Source of the DNA: Penicillus capitatus
Lineage: Eukaryota > Chlorophyta
DNA length: 64,000 bases
Reading direction: 5' to 3'
Assembly: GCA_965649825.1 (NCBI GenBank)
Contig: OZ287694.1
Location: forward strand, 992,001-1,056,000
A model generated the notes under the pieces. The model was given only the letters and a program-made list of their open reading frames with translations. It was not told the origin of the DNA and ran no database searches. Within the stretch, counting starts at the first letter, position 1; each line of letters starts with the position of its first letter. The position numbers and the translations under genes were made by a program. This document shows, in pieces, positions 1 through 9,641 of the stretch.

Positions 1-1
1 T

Positions 2-190
2 GCGTTCGTCCTTATCGGACGCGTGTGTGATGATCAGGATGCAATCGCAAGATCTTTGGCAATATCGCGATATGAAGGATATCCGTCCGTACCGATCGAT
101 GACAAGGCATCGAAATTGGAGATCGTCTTTGACAAAGGTTTTCCGTTGTTGCTGCGTGCGGCCACCCAACGTAAAACAATGATCAGCTAA
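2..190 (+). CDS. 3' end of an unidentified gene (partial at window edge)
   Basis: One frame is open from base 2 to a TAA at 188-190 (62 codons). It reads as ordinary globular protein, with segments such as GYPSVPIDDKASKLEIVFDK, followed by a basic tail ending RKTMIS. There is no Met near the start and the frame runs off the left edge, so this is the last exon of a plus-strand gene that begins outside the window. I do not recognise the family. A chance open frame of this length at a window edge is possible. Confidence 0.4.
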   Translation, partial: AFVLIGRVCDDQDAIARSLAISRYEGYPSVPIDDKASKLEIVFDKGFPLLLRAATQRKTMIS

Positions 191-741
191 GCTGTGCTCG
201 TCCATTAACGCATAGATGTGGTTGAGGATCTATCAATAAAGGGAGATGTCTTTTCCAACAGTACTTGTTTTGCTGAGCTTTTCGAATAATCCTGCCGGCG
301 ATGAAGTGGTTTCCAACGTGTGTTCTGCCATCCAAGGTATGATTCGCCTTATATACGAATGGTTTTTGCAATACACACAGACAACAGACTCGATATTGAA
401 TCATGGCGTCGACACAATACGTCGTTTTGCCAATTTGTGTTCATCGCTTTCAGATTGCTTTGTTCTTTTCCTCTTTGAATGTCATTGTCATGTCATTGTA
501 CATTTTATGGCCAACCAAGATATATCATGCGATTCATTTACATTGTGGAAACAACTCAATCCCTCGTACTGGTCGTGATTTTCAAGCTGTTGTTGACCTT
601 TGTTTCAGGGGGATGCCTCTCAATTACATTAAGTATAAACAACATACCATCCCGCCAAATAGCTGCCAGTTTAGTTGAATCGGCAGCAACGCACATAAGA
701 CTGAGTCGCCCGTCGACTCTCAAAAAACCCAGTAGCAATGA
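191..741. other. intergenic, no gene seen
   Basis: Short overlapping frames on both strands show no protein-like composition, domain or consistent splice structure. It probably holds the 3' flank of the gene ending at 190 and the 3' flank of the minus-strand candidate that follows. Confidence 0.4.
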
Positions 742-2299
742 TCAGCAGTGATCTATGTGTCCACTTCTACGACTGAACGCGACAACCAGAGATCCGACAA
801 CGTTGGCGTGTGCCAGAATGAAATCTGCGTGTCTCGAGTCGTGCTTGCCAACGAGCAGTGAGAAGTTGAATGATCTGTACGTTGGAAATGAAAGGTAGTG
901 CGCAGGAGCCACGAGACCCGCCAACGCAATGTCGTGCTTTCTAGCCATCAGCCGTGGCAGCACGAGAGGCGGAATGGGAATTGCAACACAACAGACAGCG
1001 AACAAACGACGGTGTGCGTCTTCCATTGCGCCCGGCATCGCGCATAGGCTTTGTCTCGTCGATCGTCGGCAACGGCGCTTGGTTCATTTGATTGATCAGC
1101 AGAAATGTCGAAGAGTGTGTTCGTCGAGATCGGCAACAACACCGAAACGGGCTTGCTCTTCTAAAGATACCTAACAACAAACAACACTGTTGCCTCGATG
1201 TACCGACGACAAAGCGTCGAGGCGCACTCAGCATCATCGGTCGCTCTTTGTGGGATGAAGAAGGTGAGTGCGTTGACTTGGAACTCAACGTTAACGATCT
1301 GGGATTCTTGTCGACAGAGAAACCGTCCGGCTCTCTGAGTTCGTGGATATCCACGCTGTGCTGTTCTTGGCGGGTACTGACAGACGTTCGTTTTCGCTCA
1401 TGCATATGTCTGCTCGCTTCTCTTAATGTCATCATCATTGTGGAATTCGCGTTATCCGGGACGGAAGATCCAGATCTGGCCCGCTTGAGAGGGGGTGTCG
1501 ACTGCTTCCGGATACCCAGGAATCCATCATCCATGGAGAACTGTATCGGTGCCTTGACAGTTCCATCGATGATGGTCTGAAACATGAATTGGTTTTCTCT
1601 GTGCATTCGCTCGAGGTCATTTCGAGGATAGCGATTCCCTGCACAGAAACAGGAAACTGCTCTTTTTCGAATCGCAGTGACGACCATGTAATGCTTACGC
1701 GCAAAATCGAAGGGCCTGCTCATGGCGTCTTTTCTCTGATGAGGGTTTCTCTAATCGCTTTCGATTTCTATCCAGTGAGATGTCATACACGCGTCAGTTG
1801 CGTCAACGCGTTTCCAAAACGTCAACGCTGTTGTTGCTGACAAGTCAAACGTGATATTCTGATGCGCCTCGTCGATTCGACGTTTCTTCGTACTCCCGAG
1901 CTCAGGCAAATAGTACTCGGGACGGATAACGCGAACTGCACTGCAAACCGTCTTTTTCGTCCTGCAAAACTCTTCCTCTGAGAGATTGGCTCGGGCACAA
2001 CTCTTTTGACAACTCGAGGCAGAATTGTTCAAACAAGAGGTATTGTATCTTATGATTCAGTCCGTGTACGCAATTACACGGTACCGGTACTTCTGCAATG
2101 TTTCGCGTACGTGTTGTGAAGAATCCATGACTCGGATTGGAATCGCACACAAACCTGTTGATTCTGGCCAGATGACCTTCAGAAGAAGGGGCTTATCGTT
2201 CGTCACGTTTGCTGATGAAAAATCTGTCTGCATCGGGGTCGTTACAGTAATCGATTCGGGGCGCCTTGGGCGGCTGATCACGTACGCTGTAAAGGTCAC
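742..2299 (-). CDS. possible multi-exon gene, unidentified
   Basis: The minus strand carries several protein-like open segments in different frames: 2299-2090 (starting MTFTAYVISRPRRPES), about 1985-1751 (RVIRPEYYLPELGSTKKRR), 1723-1200 (Ser/Arg-rich, starting MSRPFDFARKHYMVV) and 1038-742 (containing a hydrophobic CCVAIPIPPLVLPRL stretch). A splice from a GT near 2077 to a CAG near 1980 joins the first two in frame. The full exon chain is not resolved and no domain is recognised. Only 68 bp separate its presumed start from TRAP-beta on the other strand, so the two would share a divergent promoter. Part of this may be shadow frames; the exact ends are guesses. Confidence 0.3.
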
Positions 2300-2367
2300 A
2301 TCAATGCCTCTTCATACACGACATCTCGTGACTACCACCTGGACGCATACATTCAACACGTACTGCA

Positions 2368-3139
2368 ATGTGGCGCCTTCTGCTTTCACTACTCATCTTC
2401 TCCGTCACGGTTCTCGGCCAGACGGAGTTGGAAGAAGACATCTACGAATACGCAGAAGATGAGGTCGAAGAACGGGCGTTTCTCGTTATTCGGAAGAAGT
2501 TTCTCGAATCCGAAGTTCCAGACGGGTCAAACATGACTCTCGTCCTCACCGTATTCAATGCAGGAACGCGGTCTGTACCGTCCAACCATTTCGTATTGAA
2601 CTTCACGCACCGGCTGTTTAACACAGAGCGGCAGGAAAGATTGTGATAAAAGATGCTGCATGGCCTGAGAATGTCGAGATCCTTTCGGATGAGACGACAG
2701 CTGTCCCGGTGGAGAGACTGAATCCAGGTCTGACCATATCTCTCCGCACCATTCTGCGTCCATTGGCTACGGGTCACATGGTTCTGCAACCGACGACTGT
2801 GACCTATGCTCCAACACTGGAAGCATCCGAACAGCAAGTCGTGTATTCAACGCTTGCAGAAATCATGGTGTTGACAACCAATGAATATCTGGTGTCCAAG
2901 ATCTTGCTCATGGTTCGATGCACGGTGACACATCTCCTGAAAACAATTGGATGATCATCTAGGGCTCATACGTGTCACTGGGATTGCTGAAAACCAAGAC
3001 GGAATGGAATCGTTTTGGAATGTTTGCTGGCGCTGTTGCATTGCTGTTCGTCCTACAATACGTGTGGCAGAAGCTATCGTTGGCACGTCAGGAAAGAGTG
3101 AGAACAAAAGCGAGAGAGATGCTAGAGAAGAGTGAATAG
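2368..3139 (+). CDS. SSR2: translocon-associated protein beta subunit (TRAP-beta/SSR2)
   Basis: This is a type I ER membrane protein of the TRAP complex, which sits beside the Sec61 channel and assists translocation of secretory proteins. Exons 2368-2570, 2627-2912 and 2963-3139 join in frame to about 221 aa. The start Met opens a clear signal peptide (MWRLLLSLLIFSVTVLG). A lumenal beta-sandwich follows, with TRAP-beta signatures such as VLTVFNAGT, IVIKDAAWP, the ILRPLATGHMVLQPTTVTY segment and YVSLGLLKTKTEWNRFG. One membrane span (FAGAVALLFVLQYVW) and a short basic cytosolic tail ending EKSE complete it. The introns are 56 and 50 nt with weak donors (GTCTGT, GTTCGA). The domain order and the conserved rise before the membrane span match the family; identification is firm, the splice sites are inferred by hand. 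Confidence 0.85.
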
Positions 3140-3219
3140 AGATTTGACAGAACAAATAACTGTCTTCGAATCTCTGCTACTGTCGGATGCTTCTGAATCA
3201 ACGTCAAGGCTCTCTGCTG

Positions 3220-4638
3220 CTATAATGGCTCCAGTACTGTGTCTCTCTGTCGACATCGCTCCTCGTATTGTGTCCGATTCGAAAGAATCTTCACCATTGC
3301 TGATATCGATTCTTCATAGCTTAAACATTCAATCACGCTCTCCACTTCTTCTGGATCGCGAAGTAGGATCTCAGGATGTTTCTTCATGATGCTTAGAACA
3401 TCAGGTCGCTTCGCCTCCACGCCATTCATAATGCTCCGCATGATTTGCGTGACATCTTCAATGTCAACTGTGCTGCCAAAGAGCAGAGGGCAGGTAATGA
3501 AAAGATGATCCAGGATCGCATCGTTGTGGTAGATTAAGTCACGGATCTGTTCGATTCTCTTGACGAGGTGTGGTATACTCAGGCCAAACAGAGAAGGACA
3601 TGTCATGAAGTCCAGGCTTTCACTTTTAACGATTTTCAGATTCTTCCTCTTTCCTTCGGTGATGTTCATCTTCAAACAGAAGAATTCGATCTTGCGTTTA
3701 ATATTGTTCTCGATTTCGCAAGAGAAGATCTGAGGAAAGTGTGGTAGATACGTGGTAAATTTCTTGACATCGACCTCCAAGACGTCGAGAAAGAACTCGA
3801 TCTTTTCTTTGATGTGTGTCTCCAACGACATGTCGAGGAAAGCAGGGAAAGATAGAATTGCATGTTTCATATCCATGTCCGGCAGTCGAGATAAGAGGTA
3901 GTCTATCTTGGGCTGAATCGATTTCTCGATGCTGAGACAGAGGATGGATGGATATGCCTCGATGATACAGTAGAGTTCGATCGCATCACACCCGAGATTC
4001 TGTAAGAAAGCAATGTTTCGGCGAATCTCCTCCAAATCGTATGTTAAGACGACAGGAGACTGGGAGATAAGATCGATGACCCATATACGACTGTTAAGCG
4101 TCTCTGTTAGGAAGTCCAGAATCGACTGTACATCCGAAGGCAGGTCGAGCCCGAAAACTTCTGGATGCGCGACTAGCATCTCAAAAACCGCTGTCTTCTT
4201 CATCCCGGCCTCTCTGAAGCAGTTTGTTTGAGCAAGAAGTCGAGTGGCGCCGATTTGCAGAATCTCTGGATAGCGATGTATGCAGGCGACGATTTTTTCC
4301 TCCGGAATTTGCGCTTCCAGTAAGAAAGACACCAACTCGGCGATGCATTTTTGATCGACAGGCGGCACACAAAACGAGACAGGATGGATGGAGGCGACGA
4401 CTTTGGAAAGTGCACTGTCCAGGGGGTCGAATTGCGCACAAGACTGTCCTTGACCTTCCGTAATGGAACCCCGTTGTGCCTTCGGCTTAAGAAATACGGC
4501 ACGTTCTGGAACGAGTTCGAACTCTGACGGAGTAGGCGTCTCCGTTTGTGGCTCGGAATCGGATGTCGCCGGGACAGAAAGGGAAGTGATCGATCGAAAG
4601 GCGCTACGAACGATCGCACGAGATGTTGACAACTTCAT
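3220..4638 (-). CDS. mTERF-family organellar nucleic-acid-binding protein
   Basis: mTERF proteins bind organellar DNA or RNA through a solenoid of about 30-residue helical repeats and control transcription termination, splicing or translation in mitochondria or plastids. The frame is intronless and encodes about 472 aa from the chosen Met. Repeats with the family's L-x3-hydrophobic-P pattern recur (HRYPEILQIG, AHPEVFGLDLP, SQSPVVLTYDL, EAYPSILCLS, SFPAFLDMS, HFPQIFSCEI, TCPSLFGLS, KKHPEILLRDP). The open frame reaches further upstream to 4779, but that part overlaps the last exon of FIS1. The internal Met at 4638 opens a textbook organelle presequence (MKLSTSRAIVRSAFRS), so I chose it. It converges on TRAP-beta with 80 bp between stops. 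The target organelle is not decidable from sequence. Confidence 0.85.
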   Translation of the reverse strand: MKLSTSRAIVRSAFRSITSLSVPATSDSEPQTETPTPSEFELVPERAVFLKPKAQRGSITEGQGQSCAQFDPLDSALSKVVASIHPVSFCVPPVDQKCIAELVSFLLEAQIPEEKIVACIHRYPEILQIGATRLLAQTNCFREAGMKKTAVFEMLVAHPEVFGLDLPSDVQSILDFLTETLNSRIWVIDLISQSPVVLTYDLEEIRRNIAFLQNLGCDAIELYCIIEAYPSILCLSIEKSIQPKIDYLLSRLPDMDMKHAILSFPAFLDMSLETHIKEKIEFFLDVLEVDVKKFTTYLPHFPQIFSCEIENNIKRKIEFFCLKMNITEGKRKNLKIVKSESLDFMTCPSLFGLSIPHLVKRIEQIRDLIYHNDAILDHLFITCPLLFGSTVDIEDVTQIMRSIMNGVEAKRPDVLSIMKKHPEILLRDPEEVESVIECLSYEESISAMVKILSNRTQYEERCRQRDTVLEPL

Positions 4639-4708
4639 GACAGCGCGAGTGGCGAAGATGAATTCACCGTCGTTGCAAGAACTTAAACGTAAGAACAAGA
4701 TCCGGATA

Positions 4709-5266
4709 CTATCTCCGTGAGAACAGTGCTGCCGCCACTGCGCCAAATCCCGCAACAGCCACGACGCTGATGCCGACACCTAGACCGATCAGTCCTTCAC
4801 GAATCAGTCCTTCCTCAACTAAACCCTTCAGCTCAGTAGCTTGACGAAAATTCGGCCATCGCTATGATGAAAAAACACTGTTCGCAGAATCGGCAGTCAT
4901 TTTCAGTCCGCACTTCAAGAATGCCGTTGATCCGAGAGCGTGCTGAGAGGTAATGACCCATTCTGTACAGTCCAACTGCAATGACACATGTTCTGTTTTT
5001 ACCGAAGGGTGTTAGAGAAGACTGGTGATACCTGCGATGTAGTACTCAGGCTCACGTGGTTCTGTTTCTTCCAGCCGGAGGAGCTGTTCGGCAAGGTCAA
5101 CTCCGAGCTGTATCTTTGTCTTGTCTTTGGCGTGGACGAGGGACCAGGCTAGACGATGCTGTGCTTCGCGCACTTGGTCGACTGCTTCCTGTCGAACCGC
5201 GTTGGAGTACTCCACTTGAGCCTGCGCGACCATTTCATTGTCTACCTCTGGAAGCTCGTAACGCAT
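4709..5266 (-). CDS. FIS1: mitochondrial fission 1 protein (FIS1)
   Basis: FIS1 is a tail-anchored outer-membrane protein of mitochondria and peroxisomes that recruits the division machinery. Three exons (5266-5032, 4975-4914, 4861-4709) total 450 nt, giving 149 aa, the usual size. The TPR-like helical bundle shows the family motifs HRLAWSLVHAKDKTKIQLGV (Fis1 'FxYAWxLVxS' helix), YYIAVGLYRMGHYLSARS and RQATELKGLVEEGLIREGL. A C-terminal membrane anchor (GISVVAVAGFGAVAAALF) ends in the short basic tail SRR. The start at 5266 (MRYELPEV) was preferred over an upstream in-frame Met because the extension is hydrophobic and unlike the family. Both introns (56 and 52 nt) are GT-AG. It lies 71 bp upstream of the mTERF start, same strand. 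Confidence 0.88.
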
Positions 5267-7629
5267 GAGGATTGAACAAAATGCGCAAAAGAAATGACTT
5301 AAATGCACACGAAAGAACAAGCTGATGTCGCGATCAAATCGGACAACGAAATCACTTTTGCTCTCATTGCGCTGATAAGCATATGTGCCGATGTCGACAG
5401 GAATGAATAGTGCCAGTTTGATGATGAGCCATGATCGTGTTCTTCGGCAGCGAAACCCCTAGTCTAGTTTTTGTCGAATCTCGAATCGATCGATAGCAAA
5501 CGATGGGCATCGTCGAACGCCGATAATAGGCTTCGAATCTTCTGATCGCTATCGCTGGATTTTGATTTGATCGATCGTCAATAATCGGTTTCGATCTCGT
5601 CGACTGCTATGGATTAATGTTGATAGTACTATGCGATAAGCCAACTTTGTTCGATGAAGCTGAGTGTCCGATTAAACCGATTGATCGCAAAGAGAGTTCT
5701 ACGGGTCTTTCTTTGTCGGTCAAAGAATGGAACTGCTATGGCAACTGTAAATCTCAAGGTAACAATACCTTGGAGATCGATTTGCGACTTACGATCGGAT
5801 CGAATGGCGTCCGCCGATCATCGATCATTTCCATGTCGTCATTTATGATTCGAAGGATTTCAATCGATCCTTCCGCAACTTCTAGACATATGAAACAACG
5901 AACAGCAAGCACGCTATAATACCGCCGAACTCGTAGATTGTTTCTGTTGTCATCCGACAAGGCGATCGAGCAAGATCTTCAGCCCGCATAAGTAGCTAGT
6001 CAGGCTGGATAGTGAGCACGTTTCGATAAACATGTGAGGAATAGATAATAATGAAAGAGCATCTCCAAACGTGCGACTGAGTATTTGAAAGTTTTTGTTC
6101 TCCGGCGTGTGCGTTCGGTAGCGTTCACAAATACACACGATTGCCAATATATAATCGAATCAATCTACGATGTTCTTCGCGTTCGATCTCGTCGGCCGGC
6201 AGGCACTACTAATATCATGAATTTGGCGCACAGATGTTAAAAAGTTTGTTTCTTGTCGATCCTCTGTCGATGACAGACTTCACAACCTCAAAGCAGGTTC
6301 TACAATGAAAGTTTTGGTTGTCTATATTCTCCCTCCCATGCATTTTCACCTCTAGATCATCTTGGAGTGACGACAGAGCAATACTGCAACTAATACTACC
6401 CACATCGAGATATGTCTCTTTAATCGTCAACTACAGAGCTCTTGTTGGTAATTAGCAGACGAGTAAAGTAATACCGAGATCATTTAAGGCTTCCAAGTGA
6501 CTGCGATTTTCATCCGATTTCGTCGCAAAGTAAACTGCCTTTTGCCAATCGATAAGCGTCGAATAACAAAGCAGGAGAAACGTCGACGTATGGACAAAAG
6601 AGTTCCATTCGATCAAAACAGTGAGCGCCGCTGACGCGAACGAAAAAGCATCGATAACCGAACTGTGACAGCCATCGGCAATACTTGTTCGTCGATGATG
6701 CGGCTGGATCTCTCCTTAGAAAAAGTACAGTATTCGTTGTCGGCTTGTTGAAGATTGTCAGGGGTAAAACCCTAAGGGTTGTGACTGTACGGCAAAGCCA
6801 CCTTGTCGTCAGGCGTCTGTCAACATGCAAAGAGAACAGTCATTGAATTCACATCAATGCTTCGCAGAGCCGGAGATACTACGGATGACTCAAAGAACCA
6901 CCGCTGCTTAAAGGGAACCTTTCGTTGTAAAAACGCACTTACTAAAGAAGTTTGTTTCAGTTCGAACGGTACTTTTGCAACACGATTAGAGGCCCCATCG
7001 AAGCGCGACGGACGACTGTTGGAGATCGATCGGTGTATTTTTGACAAATCGACAGTTGTGCTTGTTGTATAGAAAGATCTCGTGTTGGTGACTTGACTGA
7101 TCGATGTATATAAACTTAGTCTTCGATTATCTTACGGCCATCGATCGACTTCTATCGATTATCTTACGGCCATCGATCGACTTCGATGATTGCATTATCG
7201 ATTGAAGCGATTGCTCGATTGTCAAATCGTCCAGTGTGTTTCGTTGTCGCGCGATTCGATGGTGTCACTCGGGCCTAGTTGCATGATACAATGTTCAATA
7301 TGATGAATATCTATCTTTTCTTCCCTGGCACGCAGAAGCTCGCTACCACTCGTGCACTTTACAGGTCATCTAGGATCGTAGTCCATATCATAGTTTATGC
7401 GTTTAAATGTGGTGGATGGCAGATAATGAACACGCCGTGGCATGGATTGGGCCGTCGACACGTTTGTCTGTGTCATTGCGGGTTTTGGATGCCAGTGTTG
7501 AGTTGTGGATTCACGTCGGAAATAGCTGTTTTCCGTCTGAATTCCTTTGATCTTTTCATTTCTTTTGCGAATTACACACAGAGCCCTGAACCACATGTAA
7601 GCATGAAGTCAAGCATGCTTTGTGAACCA
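5267..7629. other. gene-poor stretch rich in GATC/CGAT motifs
   Basis: About 2.3 kb between the starts of FIS1 and the next minus-strand gene's 3' end. No open frame has convincing protein composition. The sequence is AT-richer than its neighbours and unusually dense in GATC, CGATCG and ATCGAT words (for example 5480-5610, 5775-5860, 7090-7260). A TATA-like TATATAAA lies at 7107-7114. A short plus frame at 6803-7072 (89 codons) and one at 7279-7653 were considered and not accepted. Confidence 0.4.
7123..7184. repeat. two-copy tandem repeat, 30 bp, period 32
   Basis: The 30 bases at 7123-7152 recur identically at 7155-7184 (starting TCGATTATCTTACGGCC). Each copy contains the palindromic word ATCGATCGA or a near variant. 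It sits just downstream of a TATA-like sequence in a gene-poor stretch. Confidence 0.8.
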
Positions 7630-9434
7630 TCACCTTTTCCGGACGTTCCATAGATTCCAATCGTACTTCGCGTTTATGCAGCGATCAATGAAGTGTACGG
7701 GTGTTTGAGATTCGGCGTCACACATACGACATTCCTCAGATAGCTGTTGGACGATGGCGTCAACGTCAAATTGATTTTCTAGTCTACTGCCAAATCTCAA
7801 TACGCAAGCAAACATAGGCTCTTGTTCCAACAGCATCTCTGCGGCCTGCTACATAGCAATGCTCTCGCGCTGATAGAATGCTGATGCGGAACTAAAAGAT
7901 GGGCGTCTGGATCGTTGTCGAATGCACATTTGCATTCCGTACTGCAGAATCTGAGAAAGTATTCGCCGTTCGTTCGTCGATCGAACTCCTTCGAAGCGAG
8001 CGTCAATCGACCGTTTTCGCTGGTGAATGTTACGAAGCAGAAATTTTCCTCTTCGCATCGTCGGCTACTCGTCCACGTCGCATCGCGATCTGCGTCTGCT
8101 CGTTTCGTGCCATTCATTTGTGGACGACAGTCCTAAACGCTTTCAACTGCGCGGCACTGAAGAAGATCGCGACATGTACTCACCTCAAGCCAAGATTGTC
8201 TTCTTGTCAAGATAGACAATGAATTCAGCGATGCTGTTATTTTTTCGAATGTCTCCTGCAATCTAATCAGTTGTGTATTCAGATCGCCAAGCCGTTCAAA
8301 TGCACGAGCGACATCCACTCTTGCAACGTACTCCTCGTTTTCCATCAATTGATCGAGCTTTTCGAGAGCTCTTTTCTTCGATTCGTCAATTTGAAATTTT
8401 GATTCCTGCAGATCCGTCTGTGAGAGTCCCGACAGCAAATGGTCACTTATACCAGCATTCGCCGGAGCTGTTGGCAATGGCTTGCGTATTGCAAGTAACA
8501 GGACCAGGCGGCGATCATCTTCAGACAGGCGAATTCTTTCTCAGATGTCCGATCGCTGCGGCCGTAAACTTCACTCCAATACTCGCCGCATTGTCGCCAT
8601 CGATCCGTTCCCCGCTCTCCGCACTCGGCCATTTCAGCAAGACACTTCGCGGAAAAGGGCGATTCGTCTTCGTCTCTCGCCTGCGAGTATTGTAGCATCC
8701 CAAGAGTCGTGTGCACCATCGTCTGATCTCAAGAAAAAGAGTCTGGATGTGAATGCAGCAGATGCACAACCATGAGTCGATTTCGTTTGTGTTCTCTGTC
8801 CAGAAGCAAGTAGGCTGTCCAGGAAGAAGCTGCATACGTTTCGTCTAACAGTGCAACGTAGGCGTCCACAATGTCTGGACGCAAAACGACCATCAACCTC
8901 GCAACCTGTCAACCCAACATATGAACCGCGAGCAGTAAGGGACTAAACCTTTTGTTTCAGCTGGGAAAAATCTTTCTCTTCTGTTAAACTCATGTCCAGA
9001 ATCTCTGCCATGGCGATCCCAACGCCGTTCTCTCAATTTCTGGCGTCTTACCGTCTTCTAGTGACGATCGGCTCTTCCGAAATCGTTCGTTCTCGGCCAC
9101 GAGACTGTTTTTCTGCGCCTTTTTGATCTTAGCCAGTTCCATCTGCAATCGGCGATCCGATCGACGCACATGGCGACGAGATAGAACTAGCAATTGCCTG
9201 GAGACTCAATGCCGATAACAGCTCCTGAGATGCAGATTCGAAACGTTCTCTGATCGCTTGCAGCGTAGGATCCATCAGATCTGTGCGTCCGCCCGCGTCC
9301 CGCAGAACCGTTTTCAGCGCCTTCGTCTCAACGTCATCATCATTATTGCGGAGCAGCCAGCGCTGGATCCAAATTCCGATCAGGACGACATCCATCTGCC
9401 TCGATTCATGTCTCCACACCACGACGATCGACAC
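7630..9434 (-). CDS. unidentified multi-exon alpha-helical/coiled-coil protein
   Basis: A chain of protein-like minus-strand exons runs from a candidate start at 9434. In order: LLRNNDDDVETKALKTVL...RERFESASQELLSALS (about 9434-9200); LQMELAKIKKAQKNSLVAEN...SLED (9145-9055), which splices in frame (GTAAGA...GGCAG) to EILDMSLTEEKDFSQLKQK (about 9005-8950); then VARLMVVLRPDIVDAYVALL (about 8910-8780); DRWRQCGEYWSEVYGRSDRT (8719-8450); a charged coiled coil with KRALEKLDQLMENEEYVARV (about 8420-8200); and a C-terminal part with paired Cys (CEEENFCFVTFTSENGR, FCSTECKCAFDND, then EECRMCDAESQTP near the end). Not all junctions are resolved. The Cys pairs suggest a small metal-binding module. I do not recognise the family. 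It is divergent from the SulP gene 207 bp away. Confidence 0.5.
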
Positions 9435-9641
9435 ATGCGAGCGACCTGCGTTTCTCCATGGTATTTCTTCAGCCCCGATGCGATCGGCAGCAGGCTATCG
9501 GTGACAGTGACAGGATGCATAATGATATTGACGGCACCCGTCATCCGGACTACGTTTCATGACCGGTTTCTGAATCTTTGCGTACACAGCGTCCGTTTGT
9601 GTACATTTTGCGTTTCTTCGTCTTCTTGTCGTTCGAAGCTA

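Noticed and set aside
1092-1580. Plus-strand 162-codon frame
   Set aside because: It mirrors the Ser/Arg-rich minus-strand frame at 941-1723, and neither splice signals nor domain support it.
4639-4779. N-terminal extension of the mTERF frame
   Set aside because: These bases overlap the last coding exon of FIS1, and the Met at 4638 starts a typical organelle presequence.
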